From positions 661,539,591 through 661,603,590 of the forward strand of contig OY856409.1 in the NCBI GenBank assembly GCA_963693085.1: a stretch of DNA of 64,000 bases, read 5' to 3'. Both the position numbers and the translations under genes were made by a program. Positions 10,890 to 22,340 of the stretch are shown piece by piece. The stretch comes from Alisma plantago-aquatica. Taxonomy: Eukaryota > Streptophyta > Magnoliopsida > Alismatales > Alismataceae. The number at the start of each line of letters is the position of its first letter. The first letter of the stretch is position 1. A model generated the notes under the pieces. The model did not search any database, was not told the origin of the DNA, and worked only from the letters and a program-made list of their open reading frames with translations.

Positions 10890-13800
10890 CTCCTTCTTTC
10901 TCTATTTCTTCTTGGAATGTTAGAGGGATTAGCAATAAGGTTATCCCTATCCAAGAAGAAATTAGGAGTGCGGGTAATGACATCTTCATTATGGTTGAAA
11001 CTAAGTTGAGATATAAGAAAATGTCCAGTTTTATGTCAAAATATTTTCCTAATTACACTTGGGTTTCTAATCATTCTTCTCACCCTTTGGGTAGGATTAT
11101 TGTTCTGTGGAAGGAGGATAATTGATGTATCACTAAGCTGGATGAGAATGACCAGGTTGTTCATATGGGTGTTTCTATTGGAGATTCTTATTTCTTCTTG
11201 TCTGCGGTGTATGGCCACAATCCGGACAAGGATAGGACCTTTCTCTGGGATTATATTGATAATTTTTCTCACAAAGTGGATAGACTGTGGATTCTTATGG
11301 GTGACTTTAATTGTGTTAGGAAATCCAACGAAAGAATTAGCAAGCAGCAACCGTCTAGATGCTCTATGGATGATTTTAATAGTTGCACTCTTAATTGTGG
11401 TCTCTTTGATTTAGACCTTCAGGGTCCTTTCTTTATTTGGAGTAATAATCAGGATGGTACTGGTTTTGCTACCTCGAGGATTGATAGAGTCCTCTATAAT
11501 GCTGATTTCTTATCTCTCAATGCTGAGTTTTCTGGAGAAGTTATCTCTAACATTATTAGTGACCATAAAAGAATTCTTCTCACTTTTGGACATCCTAGAA
11601 AGATCAAATCTCCTTTTAGATTTATCAACTCTTGGGCTCAACATGACCATTTTCTTGACATTGTTAGGTTGGTTTGGAGTGCTGATGTGCAAGGTTTTGC
11701 TACATTCAGGCTTTATAAAAAGCTTTCCTTACTGAGAACTGAGCTTTCAATGTGGAATAAGAACTCTTTTGGAGATGTGAATGATAAAGCCAAGATTTCT
11801 AGTTTTAATGCCCTTCAAGCTCAGATTGAGGCTGATTTACATCCTATGAATGAAGACCTTCGGGCCAAGGCTAAGTGTTTGAGGTTGGAAGCTAGTAAAT
11901 GTGCTAAGATCCAAGAAGCTTTCTGTAAGCAAAAATCTAGAATTGCTTGGCTTAAAGAAGGGGATTCGAATACTTCCTTTTTCTATTCTTCGATGAAGGT
12001 CAGGAGGAACTCCAATTCTATTTAAAAACTCATTATTGATGATGCTATCTCTCACTGCCCTTTTGAGATAAAGAGGTTTATTTCTTCCTTCTATAGTAAC
12101 TTGTTCAACATTCACTCTCCTGGTGTTCATGTTCAGAAGGGTGCTTGGAAAGGTAGAACCCTTAACTCTAGTAAAAAAATCTCTCTTATCCATGGTGTCA
12201 CTAGAGCTGAGATTAATGACGTTGTTAATAATCTTAAAAATGATAAGGCTCCGGGACCGGATGGGTTTAACGATGTTTTCTACAAAAAAGCTTGGAGTGT
12301 TATTGGCGATGATGTTGCTGCTGCGATCATGGAATTTTTTTTCTAATGGGAGGCTCCTTAGAGAAGCTAATAAGACCTTCATTACTCTCATTTCTAAAGG
12401 TGGTGATTCTTCTGACATTAAAAATTGGCATCCTATAGCTCTTTGCAATGTTTTCTATAAAATTATATCTAAGATTCTTGCCAATAGAGTTCAAGAGGTT
12501 CTTCTGTTGATTATTGATCAAAGGCAGTGTGCTTTTGTTAAAGGTAGAAGCATAAGAGATGCCACTTTGCTTACCAATGAGATTCTTAGTGATTTCAAGA
12601 AGCATACTAGCCCTAATATGATGTGCCTCCAGGCTGACATTACAAAGGCTTATGACTCTGTCAATTGGAACTATCTTTTTTCTGTTATGGTGAAGATGGG
12701 GTTCCCTATTCTGTGGATCAAATGGATTGAGGAGATTTTTGCTTCTACCTCTTACCAGGTTCTTATAAATGGTGAGCCTTCTGAATCTTTTAAACCCTCT
12801 AATGGTGTGAGGCAAGGGGATCCCCTTGCTCCTTACCTTTTCGTTATTGCTATGCAAGGTTTCAAAGAATTAATGAATGTTGCTGAAGAGGAGGGGAAGA
12901 TTAGTCCTATTAGAGCATCTAAGAATATTGATATATCTCACCTTATTTTTGCTGATGATCTCATGATCTTTTCCAAAGCTCATTATGACAATGCTTGTGC
13001 TATTAATGAGATTCTTCATGAGTTTGGGGATATGTCTGGTCTCCATGTTAATCAGTCTAAGAGTTCGATTATCTTCAGTAAAGGGGTTGTTAAAGCTCCC
13101 ATTCTTGAGACTCTTGGATTCAAGGAAAGCTCCTTCCCTTCTAAGTATCTTGGTCTCCCTCTGTTTATAGGGAAGTTATCTAAAAAGTTGTGCTCTAATC
13201 TTATGGATAGAATCAAAGGTAGGCTGGACTCTTGGAAATCTAAGCTTCTTTCTATGGCTGCTAGATTGGAGCTCATCAAGTCCACTCTCCGCAACATGCA
13301 TACCTATTGGTTGTTCTCCTTTCCTATTCCTATTTCTACTCTGGACTAGATTGCTAAGCTTTGTAGATATTTCCTTTGGAGTGGCTCGGAATCTAAGAGA
13401 AATCTCCATTTGGTGAAGTGGTACAATGTTACTGAACCTAAGAAGGAAGGTGGTCTTGGCCTCAAAAAGGCAAGAGACATGTCATTAGCATGTCTTCTTG
13501 TTAATATCTGGAATGTAGCCAGCAAGAAGGACTTGTTATGGGTCAAATGGATTTAGGAAAAATACTTAAAAAGAATATCTTTTTGGCTAGTCAGTGATCT
13601 TCAAATTTTTCTTGGCTGTTTAACAATATTATTAGAGCCAGAGACGTGCTGAAGAATCATATTAGATTTTATATTGGGTCGGGCTCCAATACTTTGTTGT
13701 GGCAGGATCCCTGGTTCTCTAAAGGTAGCTTTCTTAGTGATCTTGTTGGAAGAAATCTTATATCTATGTCTGGTCTTCCTTGGGATGCGAAGGTGGATAT

Positions 13801-14404
13801 TACTATTAAGAATTCTGAGTGGCATATGCCTAAAAGTACTAATAGACATCAGGAGGTTATTTTGAATTATCTTAAAGCTGAGAAGATTGACCCTTTGAAG
13901 GATGATCATCTTACTTTTATGAACTTGAAGTGTCCTAAGTACAATGACTTTTGGGAGGCTGTTAGAATTCATAGACCAGAGGATGATGGCTTTGCCTGGT
14001 TATGGAATATCAAAACCCACAAAAAAGCTATTATTCATTTGTGGAAGGCTAGACATAATCAGATTCCTACTTCTGATTTTCTGAGAAGAAGAGGAATCTC
14101 TCTTGCTTCTATTTGTTTTCTTTGTAAATCTGGGTATGAAGATTCTTTCCATTTGCTGTTTGGATGCACTTTTATCCACAATATCTGGGACCTAGATCGA
14201 TCTGTTACGCCTTCACTCTCGATTCCTCAATGATGGAATGATCTTATTTCTACTGGAAACAGTAAGCTTGGTATTTTAAGTAGCCTTATCTTCTATCATT
14301 CTTGGTATGAGCGTAATAAGAGAGTGCATGATGAGTTTTATAGATCTTCGGAGGATGTGTGGAAATTTATCTTGGAAGATTTTTTGATCCTTGGTGCTAG
14401 TTGA
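10886..14404 (+). pseudogene. LINE ORF2: endonuclease-reverse transcriptase
   Basis: This polyprotein nicks target DNA and reverse-transcribes the LINE RNA. The endonuclease (about 10901-11580) keeps WNVRGISN, an ETKL glutamate, GDFNCVR and the SDHK histidine motif. The reverse transcriptase (about 12180-13150) keeps DKAPGPDGF, ADITKAYDSVNW, GVRQGDPLAPYLF and the catalytic FADD at 12948-12959. Downstream the KYLGLPL and zf-RVT (LWKARHNQIPTSDFL, then CFLC...H...C, about 13980-14200) are present. Damage includes in-frame stops at 11123, 12023, 13347 and 14231, a frameshift at the T8 run near 12338, and another between about 13554 and 13598. The frame ends with TGA at 14402. The start is chosen because it overlaps the ORF1 stop and precedes the WNVRG motif by ten residues. 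Confidence 0.92.
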
Positions 14405-15755
14405 TGTGTTGCTTGGGCTGTTTTGATGGTGATCGTTATGGATCTTGTTTTGTGGACCTGCTATGCTGTGAATCTTTATGTTCCTGGAAAAGCGTCTCTT
14501 TCTGCAGAAGCTATGTTTGTTGCTCCTTGGATGTGTTCTTGCTTTTTTTTTGGCTGATGTTTTTTTTGAAGTGTTTGAGCGAATCACTTGGAAGTGGCAG
14601 ATCTTTTTTTGGCTAGGCCTGGTCCTTCTTGGGTTCTCTGGAGTTTTTGATTGTGTGTGTTACTTCTGTGGAAATGCTGCTCCTGTTTAGATGCGACAAA
14701 GCTTGCTTCCTCTGGGCTGAGGTGGCTGGTCTGAGTTTGGCTGGTTCGGCTCTGTGATAGCATGCTGAGATGGTTTATGTTGCTGCTCCTTGTTGCTTTG
14801 AAGGCTGGGATCTCGACTCTTGCTCAGGGATCTTCTCTGTGCTTTCAGTTGATGTTGTTCTGTGCATGGAAGTTTTTGTGATCTGCTTGGCTTGCTCTTT
14901 TGGTAATTTGGTGGCCTTGGACGGTTGTTTCTGGTCTTTATCTTTGGGTTGGTTGCGAGCTTATCCTTCATGAAGTGGCAGAGCTCACCATATGTTGTTT
15001 GCGGCTTATGGTTCCCTAGTTTTTGTGTTTTGGTGGTCTGCAGGCTTTTGTTGAGTGGATGAGCTGATCCCGGTGTGGGAGTGGTAGAGCTCACTCAATC
15101 TTTTCTCCATCATGGTTGGATGTGTTTTCTTGGTGATTTGCATGCCTTTGTTGAGTGGATGAGCTGATCCCGGTTGGGAGTGGCAGAGCTCAATCAACTT
15201 CTTCCTCTTGAGTTTTTGGGAGCTAGTTTTTCTGCTATACGGCAGGGGTGTTGATGGTCCCTGTTGTTAGACGCTGTTTTTTGGTGCCTTGTTCAAGTTG
15301 TTGTTTATCCTGGAGCTTTGAAGTTTTTGCAAGGATGAAGTGGTGCCTGGCTTTCCTTCCCTGGTGCTGCTGGTCTTGTTTGGCTTTGGTGGGTTTTGCT
15401 GTTGGACGTTTTGAGACTGTGAGCTGATCTTGGTTTTGGCTTGGATGTTGGTCTTCCTGTTGGGACTCTATTTCTGGTGCTTGGTGTTCCCTGGATGATC
15501 CTTTTGTGGATTATGTTTTCGTGCTGGAGCTTTGTTTTGTCCCCTGTATGGGGTCATTCTTTCTTGGTTCCTTTTTCCTGGGGAAAGGTTTTCATCATGT
15601 GTATTCTCTCATCCTTCCTTCATCTGTAATAGATGTAGAGATAGATCTCTCTCCTTTTTCCTTTTTTGTTGGTTTCTCGCTTTGAGAACTAACAAGCTTT
15701 GTACATTTTTTTTACAAAAATGAAAAAAAGCAACAAGAGTTTTGACCGACCAAAA
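14405..15755 (+). other. LINE 3' untranslated region
   Basis: 1.35 kb of strongly T/G-biased, Cys/Leu-coding-looking but non-conserved sequence. Several short ORFs here are compositional artefacts. The end carries TTTGTACATTTTTTTTAC then AAAAATGAAAAAAAGC, a weak A-rich tail, and stops at the target duplication. Confidence 0.75.
15044..15198 (+). repeat. Direct repeat in the LINE 3' UTR
   Basis: Two copies, about 100 bp apart, of a roughly 50-bp unit containing GTTGAGTGGATGAGCTGATC, then CCCGGT and GGGAGTGG(T/C)AGAGCTCA. A partial third copy (AAGTGGCAGAGCTCAC) lies near 14972. Confidence 0.8.
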
Positions 15756-15771
15756 AAGGATAGCAATATTT
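15756..15771. repeat. LINE target site duplication (right)
   Basis: Perfect copy of the 16-bp AAGGATAGCAATATTT at 9445-9460. Confidence 0.93.
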
Positions 15772-16003
15772 CATTATCTGTATTTCAAGATAATATTTAC
15801 ACAAGGTATGTAAAATGGTTCAAGATATCAAGATATCAAAATATTTGCAAAAGTCAATTACTAAATATTAGAATGTTAACACTATCATATCATTTCCTTC
15901 AAGGGCTATAATGTCTTAGAATCCATGCAAAATATGATAAATCCACAACTAGGGTTCAATGGCCTATGAAGTTTCAAATCCTAGAAAAAGGGAAAATCCC
16001 ATG
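15772..16003 (-). repeat. Element X left LTR, segment 2
   Basis: Continues segment 1 after the LINE. The first part matches 40330-40450 (AAATGGTTCAA.ATATCAAG, CATATCATTTCCTTCAAGGG). The second part (TGATAAATCCACAAC, TTTCAAATCCTAGAAAAAGG) matches 52905-52970. Relative to the right LTR, this copy lacks about 370 bp between the two parts. Confidence 0.78.
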
Positions 16004-17190
16004 TGTAACATAATGAATCTTAGATGTAATCTCCATGTAAACCTTTTTCCCAAGTTTCCCTCTCATTTTTATCCTTTATGTCGTTCATGTTTAATTAGTG
16101 GAATTTATAGTGGTTTAGTGAACATTTATTCACTAATTGTACCAATATAAGGGTTTATGTACAAATACCTCAGTGAAAGCTTATTTAAGGATCTAAAATG
16201 CAAAATTACCACTTTAGTAGAATAATGTTACATTAATTTGTGCTAGAAGTGCAAGACCCTAAACCTTGATTAAATGTATTAAAAAGCTTAATTACCATAA
16301 CGAAGTGATCTAAACCTTAATATAACTTTTTGATGTTATTTGAAAACATAAAATGAGCCTAAGTTTCAAATTTGGTTTGATTTGGATGTTGTTTGTGCAA
16401 GTTATGCAATTTTAGGTACATTCTGGACTTTTATGTAATTTACCCAATTGGGAGGTTTTCTTTGCAAATTATCACCTGGATTTTAATCCTTAGATATTTC
16501 CTTACCATTATCAAGATTTTTAACCATTGGTCACTTGGTTGTACCTTGTTTTGAAGGTGTTTCTCTCCAAGGGCAGTATATGGATTACCCTCTTTATAAA
16601 TGAGCTTATTTTTAAAAGATATCAACCAATGGGGTTATTTCTTTGTTTGAAGGACGGTGGGGATGGCCTAGAAGCCTCCACAGGATTTTAGGACCGACCT
16701 TGGACATACAATAAGTCTCTATGAGTTGTCCTCTTGCATGACCATGAAGCCTTAGTCTAAGGACACATGGAAAGTCTCATAGACACCTCATGCTTGCTCC
16801 CTTCTTTATAAAGTCATGCCTACCCTTTCCCATCTCCCAATCCAAGAAGCAATCCTCTCCTTCTCTTTCCCCCAACTTAGAGCATCATTCATTCTATGTT
16901 TTTCTACGAAGTTGCTGTCCCAAAGTAAAAGAGGGTGCCTACCTTGGTGAAGAAGGCTCCTAGGGTTCCAAATTTCTCTATTTAGGATTTCTTAATCTCC
17001 TCCTTGGTGATTTTGACCAAAACTAGTAAGTATCCTCCTTTCCTTCCCTATTTTCATGCTATTCGTATTCATCCCACCTTCTTCCCGGTCAGAAATATGA
17101 CCTTCCATGGTAAAACTTCATCTAAAACCCTAAAACATCTCATCTCCATGCTCTTTTGCTAGGGTTTGCACCTCTAAAGTGGAGAAGCTT
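16004..17190 (+). repeat. G1 5' LTR, part 1
   Basis: Starts TGTAACATAATGAATC, identical to the 3' LTR start at 29998. The two copies stay colinear, with scattered differences, up to the CACTA insertion at 17191. The SINE present in the 3' LTR is absent here (compare 16610-16630). Confidence 0.92.
16805..16812 (+). promoter_or_regulatory. TATA box candidate of the G1 LTR
   Basis: TTTATAAA about 800 bp into the LTR, followed by a C/T-rich stretch typical of a transcription start. It is conserved in the 3' LTR at 30972-30979. Confidence 0.5.
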
Positions 17191-17203
17191 CACTACTACA
17201 GAA
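17191..17203. repeat. CACTA terminal inverted repeat (left)
   Basis: CACTACTACAGAA, the exact reverse complement of 23448-23460. Including the outer CTT, the inversion extends to 16 bp. Confidence 0.93.
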
Positions 17204-17209
17204 CCTACC

Positions 17210-17600
17210 TTTAGTGTCGGTTTCTGAGCGACACCTATGTGGGCAACACTAAAAGCTCACCCATTAGGCGTCAGTTCCAAAACCGACGCCCAAACTCTTC
17301 ACGCGCCACTGAAAATGCGCCATCATGGCACTATAGGCGTCGGTTATTAGATACGAAACCGACGCCCAAACCCTTCGCGCCACAGAAAGGGTGCCATCTT
17401 GGGCACTATTAGTGTCGGTTTTTTACAAATAACCGACGACATATATCTTCGTGCCACAGGAGGGCGCCAACTTGGGCACTATAGGCGTCAGTTATTAGAT
17501 AATAACCGATGCCATATAACTCCCAACATGGCCGTGCTGGACAGCACGGCCGTGGTGTTAAGGAAATAGACGTCGGTTTCTATTACAAATAACTGACGCC
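17210..17600. repeat. CACTA subterminal hairpin repeats (left)
   Basis: About six short inverted pairs of the type (G)TCGGTT...AACCGAC(G) with 10-30-bp spacers, near 17214, 17266, 17339, 17413, 17486 and 17568. Subterminal arrays in this family are the binding sites of the transposase. A separate perfect hairpin with GCCGTGCTG/CAGCACGGC arms lies near 17529-17552. Confidence 0.8.
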
Positions 17601-19091
17601 TATTGTATTTTTTTTCTGTCATCCTGCAGACCTGCTGTGGCTGGTCGCAGGATGAGAAACCTGTTCAGTTCAGTATGAACTGCAGGTTTTACAACATCCA
17701 TTGATATCAGCCGACAACAGGCCACAAACCTGTAAAATTAACAACAAAAATATTCACACATGCATTTAGCAATGCAACCTGTAGTTCCATTTTATTTTCA
17801 CACATTTAGAAACATTCATGTATCTAGCAATCTATAGTTCCATTCATTCACATTCACACATGTAGAAACATTAATATAGCAACCAACACTTTCATTCATT
17901 TTCACTCAGACACATGTAGAAACATCCAGACATGTAGAAACATTCACACATATATTATAATTCTAGAAATTCATTTACAAAATATCATTGTTTAGTCATT
18001 ATTCGCTATCAGGATCCCAATTATATTTTAAAGCCCCCACTATTTGTATGGTTGTTGCCCATTCTTCTCTTACTTCATTTAATTCTCCCATCGTATAGGG
18101 AGCATGTACATCTGGTAAGTCCGTTCCTGTAGTGGGGTCAGCTTTAAACACCTGTATAGAGAATGATGTATATATATAATTAATGAGCTATAAATAAGAT
18201 TGATATATTTCATATTATCTAATGAGACTATATAATACCTGAGCAATACAATCGATGTCCATACAACATGACAAACTAACACATATATAGTACATAACAA
18301 CAGCAGCGTCGAATTTACATACAACACTAGCTTAGTACATATATAGTGGGACTTATAAGGTGACGATCCCACCTGGTAAAACAGGTTACCGACAACTACA
18401 TGTTACGACTGGGAGGTCGTGATTCAGTAACAGTATGCATTAGCAGTAGGACAAACAGATCACCATATGTTTGTCCTCATATGGTGATCTGTTTGTCCTC
18501 CTACTAATGTATACGTTGCTGAATCACGACCTCCCAGTCGTAACATGTAGTCGGTAACCTGTTTTAGCAGGTGGTATCGTTACCTTAGTCCCACTATATA
18601 TGTACTAAGTTAGTGTTGTATGTAAATTCGGCGCTGCTGTTGTTATGCACTATATATGTGTTAGTCTGTCATGTTGTTATATGAATCTGAACCACTTGTG
18701 TGTGCTGCACTTTATGTATTGTATCTGTATCCTGCTTCTCTTCATTGGGGCTTCTTCCTGCATATCCTGCATATCCTGCATAGCTATGTCATGTCCGTCC
18801 TGCATAGCCTTCTTCCTATATTTATTTTTCAAAGAGAATACAAACAAAAATTATTAGTGTAGAGTTAGTGAAATATTGATCAATGTCTAGAATTGGAATA
18901 GATCGAGAACCTACTCTCAGCATCGCGTATGTAATCTCGGGTGAGATTGGTCCTATAGTTCTTTAGCACCCTCCCACAATGTTTAGCATTTGTATTAACT
19001 AGAAGATAATGAAACATCAAATCAGAAAATGATATTGATATTAAAAAAGTAAACATTTAGCTTCAATAAAAAAATATAAACATGCATGCCT
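17601..19091. other. CACTA internal non-coding region with a long palindrome
   Basis: 1.5 kb downstream of the transposase frame. Apart from the palindrome at 18260-18690 I see repeated CACACATGTAGAAACATTCA-type words (17755-17950), which look like a degenerate short tandem family, and no coding region. Confidence 0.6.
18260..18690. repeat. Long palindrome downstream of the transposase
   Basis: Left arm 18260-18469 and right arm 18478-18690 are reverse complements over about 210 bp with a few mismatches and small indels. They are separated by an 8-nt loop (TTTGTCCT). The core CACCATATG...CATATGGTG is perfect. Transcribed, it would fold into a long hairpin. The ORF in this interval is a by-product of the inversion. 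Confidence 0.92.
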
Positions 19092-22000
19092 CTAAAATTG
19101 TGATCTTTTATCAATTAACAATCCTTCATTGTGATCTCCGCGCACATATAAGTCATCATTAGCTTCAATATTTTCTGGAGTTGGAAACCCAACTGAGAAT
19201 GGACTGGAGTCATCATATTTATCATAGTACTCTTCTTCATCTATAGGATCTTCAATGAACTGTCTTTTACCATGAAGAACAACCGACCATTTATCATTTG
19301 CAGGATCATCGATATAAAATACTTGTTTCGCCTGTGATGCCAATATGAATGGTTCAGCCTTCTCGCCAATCTTTTTAAAGTTCACTAAAGTGAAACCCAA
19401 TTCATCCACTATAACTCCTTTGGTGTTATCAACCCAATTACATTTGAAGAGCGGAATTCTGAAATCTATGTAGTCAAATTCCCATATCTCTTCAATGACA
19501 CTGTAATATGACATTTTAGCTTCACGTGGACTCTTATCCTTTGCACTTGCAAAAAACATAGTCGATGCTTGAAGGGTGACCCCACTGTTTTGGATGACAC
19601 TCTTATCATCTTGGCGCTTTGTGTAATATGTGAATCCATTAATGTCATACCCTTCATAAGACATAACAGTCAACTTTGGTTTAAAGGCGAGGCATTTGAT
19701 AGTTTCAGTAATATCATCTGGTGTTTGAGATAGTTGATGTAAGACTTTATCTTCAAACCACTTAATAAAAGTCTTGTTATGCTCTCTAGCAAGCCACATT
19801 GTATTGGCTCGAGGATATTGTCTTTTGATGAAATTGGTATGTTCCTCGATATAAACGTTCACTTCGTCCATGTTGTGTAAAATATACAAATGACCTTGTT
19901 CCAACTACTCACGGCTGATTACTTTCACACGTGATCCCAAAATTCCTTTGCCAAATAGCTCGTCAATATTCTTGTCATTATCAGGAGTGTCATTACCACT
20001 GAGAAAGTCATTGCAGAAATCCATAACCTCTCTCGCCACATAACCTTCAATAATACTCCCTTCAGGCCGATAACGGTTTCGAACATCACCTTTAAAAATG
20101 CTCATGTATCGTTCAAAGGGATACATCCAATGCAAGAAAACCGGGCCCAAGATTTTCACTTCCCTAGTTAAGTGGACAACAAGATGTACCATGATATCAA
20201 AGAACGAAGGAGGGAAATACATCTCAAGCTGACATAGGGTAACAACCACTTCTCTTTGCAAATTATCGAGAGTCTCAGGGTCAATAACTTTGCTGTAGAG
20301 ACTGTTGAAAAAGAAACAAAGTCTGGTGATTGCAAACCTTACATGCTTCGGCAATATATATCGAATTGCCATGGGCAATATTTGTTGCATTAGAGTGTGA
20401 CAATCATGAGATTTAAGTCCTATCAACTTCAGATCTTTCATTGATACCAATCTATGGATGTTGGATGAGTAACCATTTGGCACCTTAACATTTATCAAGC
20501 ATTCACAAAAAGCTTTCTTCTCTTTTCTAGACAACGTGTAACATGCGGGAGGTAAGTATGTTCTTTTACTACCCATTTCATGTATTTCTGTTAATTCTGA
20601 CCTTATTCCCATTTCACATAGGTCCAGTCTGGATTTTATCCCATCTTTAGTCTTACCTGGTATATTTAACAGAGTACCAATGATGCTATCACAGACATTT
20701 TTCTCAACATGCATTACATCGATACAATGTCTGACTGTCAAAGAACTCCAATAAGGAAGATCCCAAAATATTGACTTCTTCTTGAATGAAGAATTGTCAC
20801 TCCGTGTAGTACCTTGTGATCTCTTACCAAATTCATTGACAAAGTCTTTTATTCTTTCATAAACAACCTCCCCTGGTATAGGTTTAGGTGCACTGCGTTC
20901 CTCATTCAATCCATTGAATGCTTTGCGCTTCCTACGATACGGATGGAATTTTGAAAGAAACCTTCGATGACCGAGATATACATTCTTACCGCCATGTTTT
21001 AGTCTTGTTGAATTAGTGTTCTCTTCACATATAGGACACACTTTAGCTCCTTTGACACTATATCCAGACAAATTCCCATATGCTGGAAAGTCATTAATAG
21101 TGCAAAACAACATAGCATGCAAACGAAATGTCTCTCTTCGTGAAGCATCATAGGTCATCACACCTTCACCCCAGAGTTTCTTTAAGTCATCAATCAGAGG
21201 TTCAAGATAAACATCGATGTCATTTCCAGGTTGTTTAGGGCCCGATATCAACAACGACAGCATTACGTACTTATTTTTCATACACAGCCAGGGAGGAAGA
21301 TTGTATATAACAAGCATGACTGGCCAAGTGCTATGTTGGCTGCTCAATGTCCCGTACAGATTCATCCCGTCTGTACAAAGCCCAAGTCTTAGAATTCTGA
21401 CTTCTTCACCAAATTCAGGGTACAATACATCAATCTTCTTCCACTGTGGGGAATCAGACGCATGTCGTAGGATCCCATCATTAATTTTCTTAACATCTGC
21501 ATGCCACCTCAAATTCTTCGCATCTATCGGATTGGCAAACAAGCGTTGAAACCATGATATTATAGGTAGATACCACATCACCTTGGCAGGAGAACCAGTT
21601 TTGGACTCCCCCGAAGTCGTCAATTTATACCGTGACGCACCACATTTTGGACAATCTTTCAAATCTGCATAGTCCTTTTGAAATAATACACAATCATTAG
21701 GGCATGCGTGTATCTTCTTGGCATCCATTACCATTGGGCACATCAATTTCTTTACCTGGTATGTTGAGATTGGCAGCTCGTTTCCTTCAGGAAGCATTTC
21801 TTTCAACAAAGACAACAATGACGTGAAGCTTTTGTCGCTCCATCTATTGTTAGCTTTCAACTTATACAATCTCAACACAGCGTTAAGCTTCGTAAACTTA
21901 GTACAACCTGTGTATAACGACATCTCAGCATCATGCACAATGTTTCTAAAAATGGGAGGTGGATCGGTGTGCTCTACCCCACAACTATCCAGCATCACAT

Positions 22001-22340
22001 CAACGATGTCTACTGGAACTGGTTCATTCACATCTACGTCATCGTAGGCAATTTCTTCTTCCACACAAGCACTGCTATCGACATCCACTGGTTTCGGGTT
22101 TAAAATCTCTCCATGCCAGTGCCATTCTGTATAGCCTTGTATAATCCCGTTGCACATGACATGAGTTTTGATTTCGTCACCAGTGTTGACTTTCAAGTTG
22201 TTACCGCAATGTCTACATGGACAGTAGAACCTATCTCCAGGTTGTTTCCTATGTTCCTCGGCAAATTTAATGAACTGGTGAAGACCAGAAATAAACTCTG
22301 GGGTGCAGCGATTGTGAATGGACATCCATGATCTATCCAT
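19092..22340 (-). pseudogene. CACTA transposase (TNP2 / Transposase_21 type)
   Basis: This enzyme cuts and pastes the CACTA element in the nucleus. The start is taken at ATG 22338-22340 (MDRSWMSIHNRCTPEF), the usual start of the family; an in-frame ATG 22 codons upstream is less likely. Order: transposase-associated domain with CPCRHCGN (residues about 1-80), a Cys knuckle with CPKCGASRYK, the Transposase_21 core with LGLCTDGMNLYG and HCIDVMHVEKNVCDSI, a DUF4218 region with MYPFERYMSIFKG (near residues 650-790), and a C-terminal DUF4216 (about 950-1030). The frame is open for about 1083 codons except one TAG at 19905-19907. There, relatives carry a Glu before LEQxHLYIL, consistent with a single GAG-to-TAG change. 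It is otherwise full length and probably recently active. Confidence 0.92.

Larger units (their letters stand above)
9461..15755 (+). mobile_element. L1-type LINE, near full length
   Basis: This 6.3-kb non-LTR retrotransposon is bounded by a perfect 16-bp target duplication. It has only 30 bp before the ORF1 ATG, a DUF4283/zinc-knuckle ORF1 and an ORF2 with endonuclease, reverse transcriptase and zf-RVT domains in plant-L1 order. No RNase H domain follows. A 1.35-kb T/G-rich 3' untranslated region ends in a short A-rich segment rather than a clean poly(A). Both ORFs carry stops and frameshifts. It inserted into the left LTR of element X. Confidence 0.93.

Noticed and set aside
14401..15629. 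Several Cys/Leu-rich plus-strand ORFs as small secreted proteins
   Set aside because: They lie in the T/G-rich 3' UTR of the LINE, overlap in several frames, and have no conserved family signature.
17210..17600. CRISPR-like array of short repeats with spacers
   Set aside because: Units are inverted pairs with irregular spacing inside a CACTA terminus in plant DNA. There is no direct-repeat/unique-spacer structure.
18645..18862. Two overlapping 63-70-codon ORFs
   Set aside because: They start inside the right arm of the long palindrome and run into repetitive CATATCCTGCATA text. Compositional.
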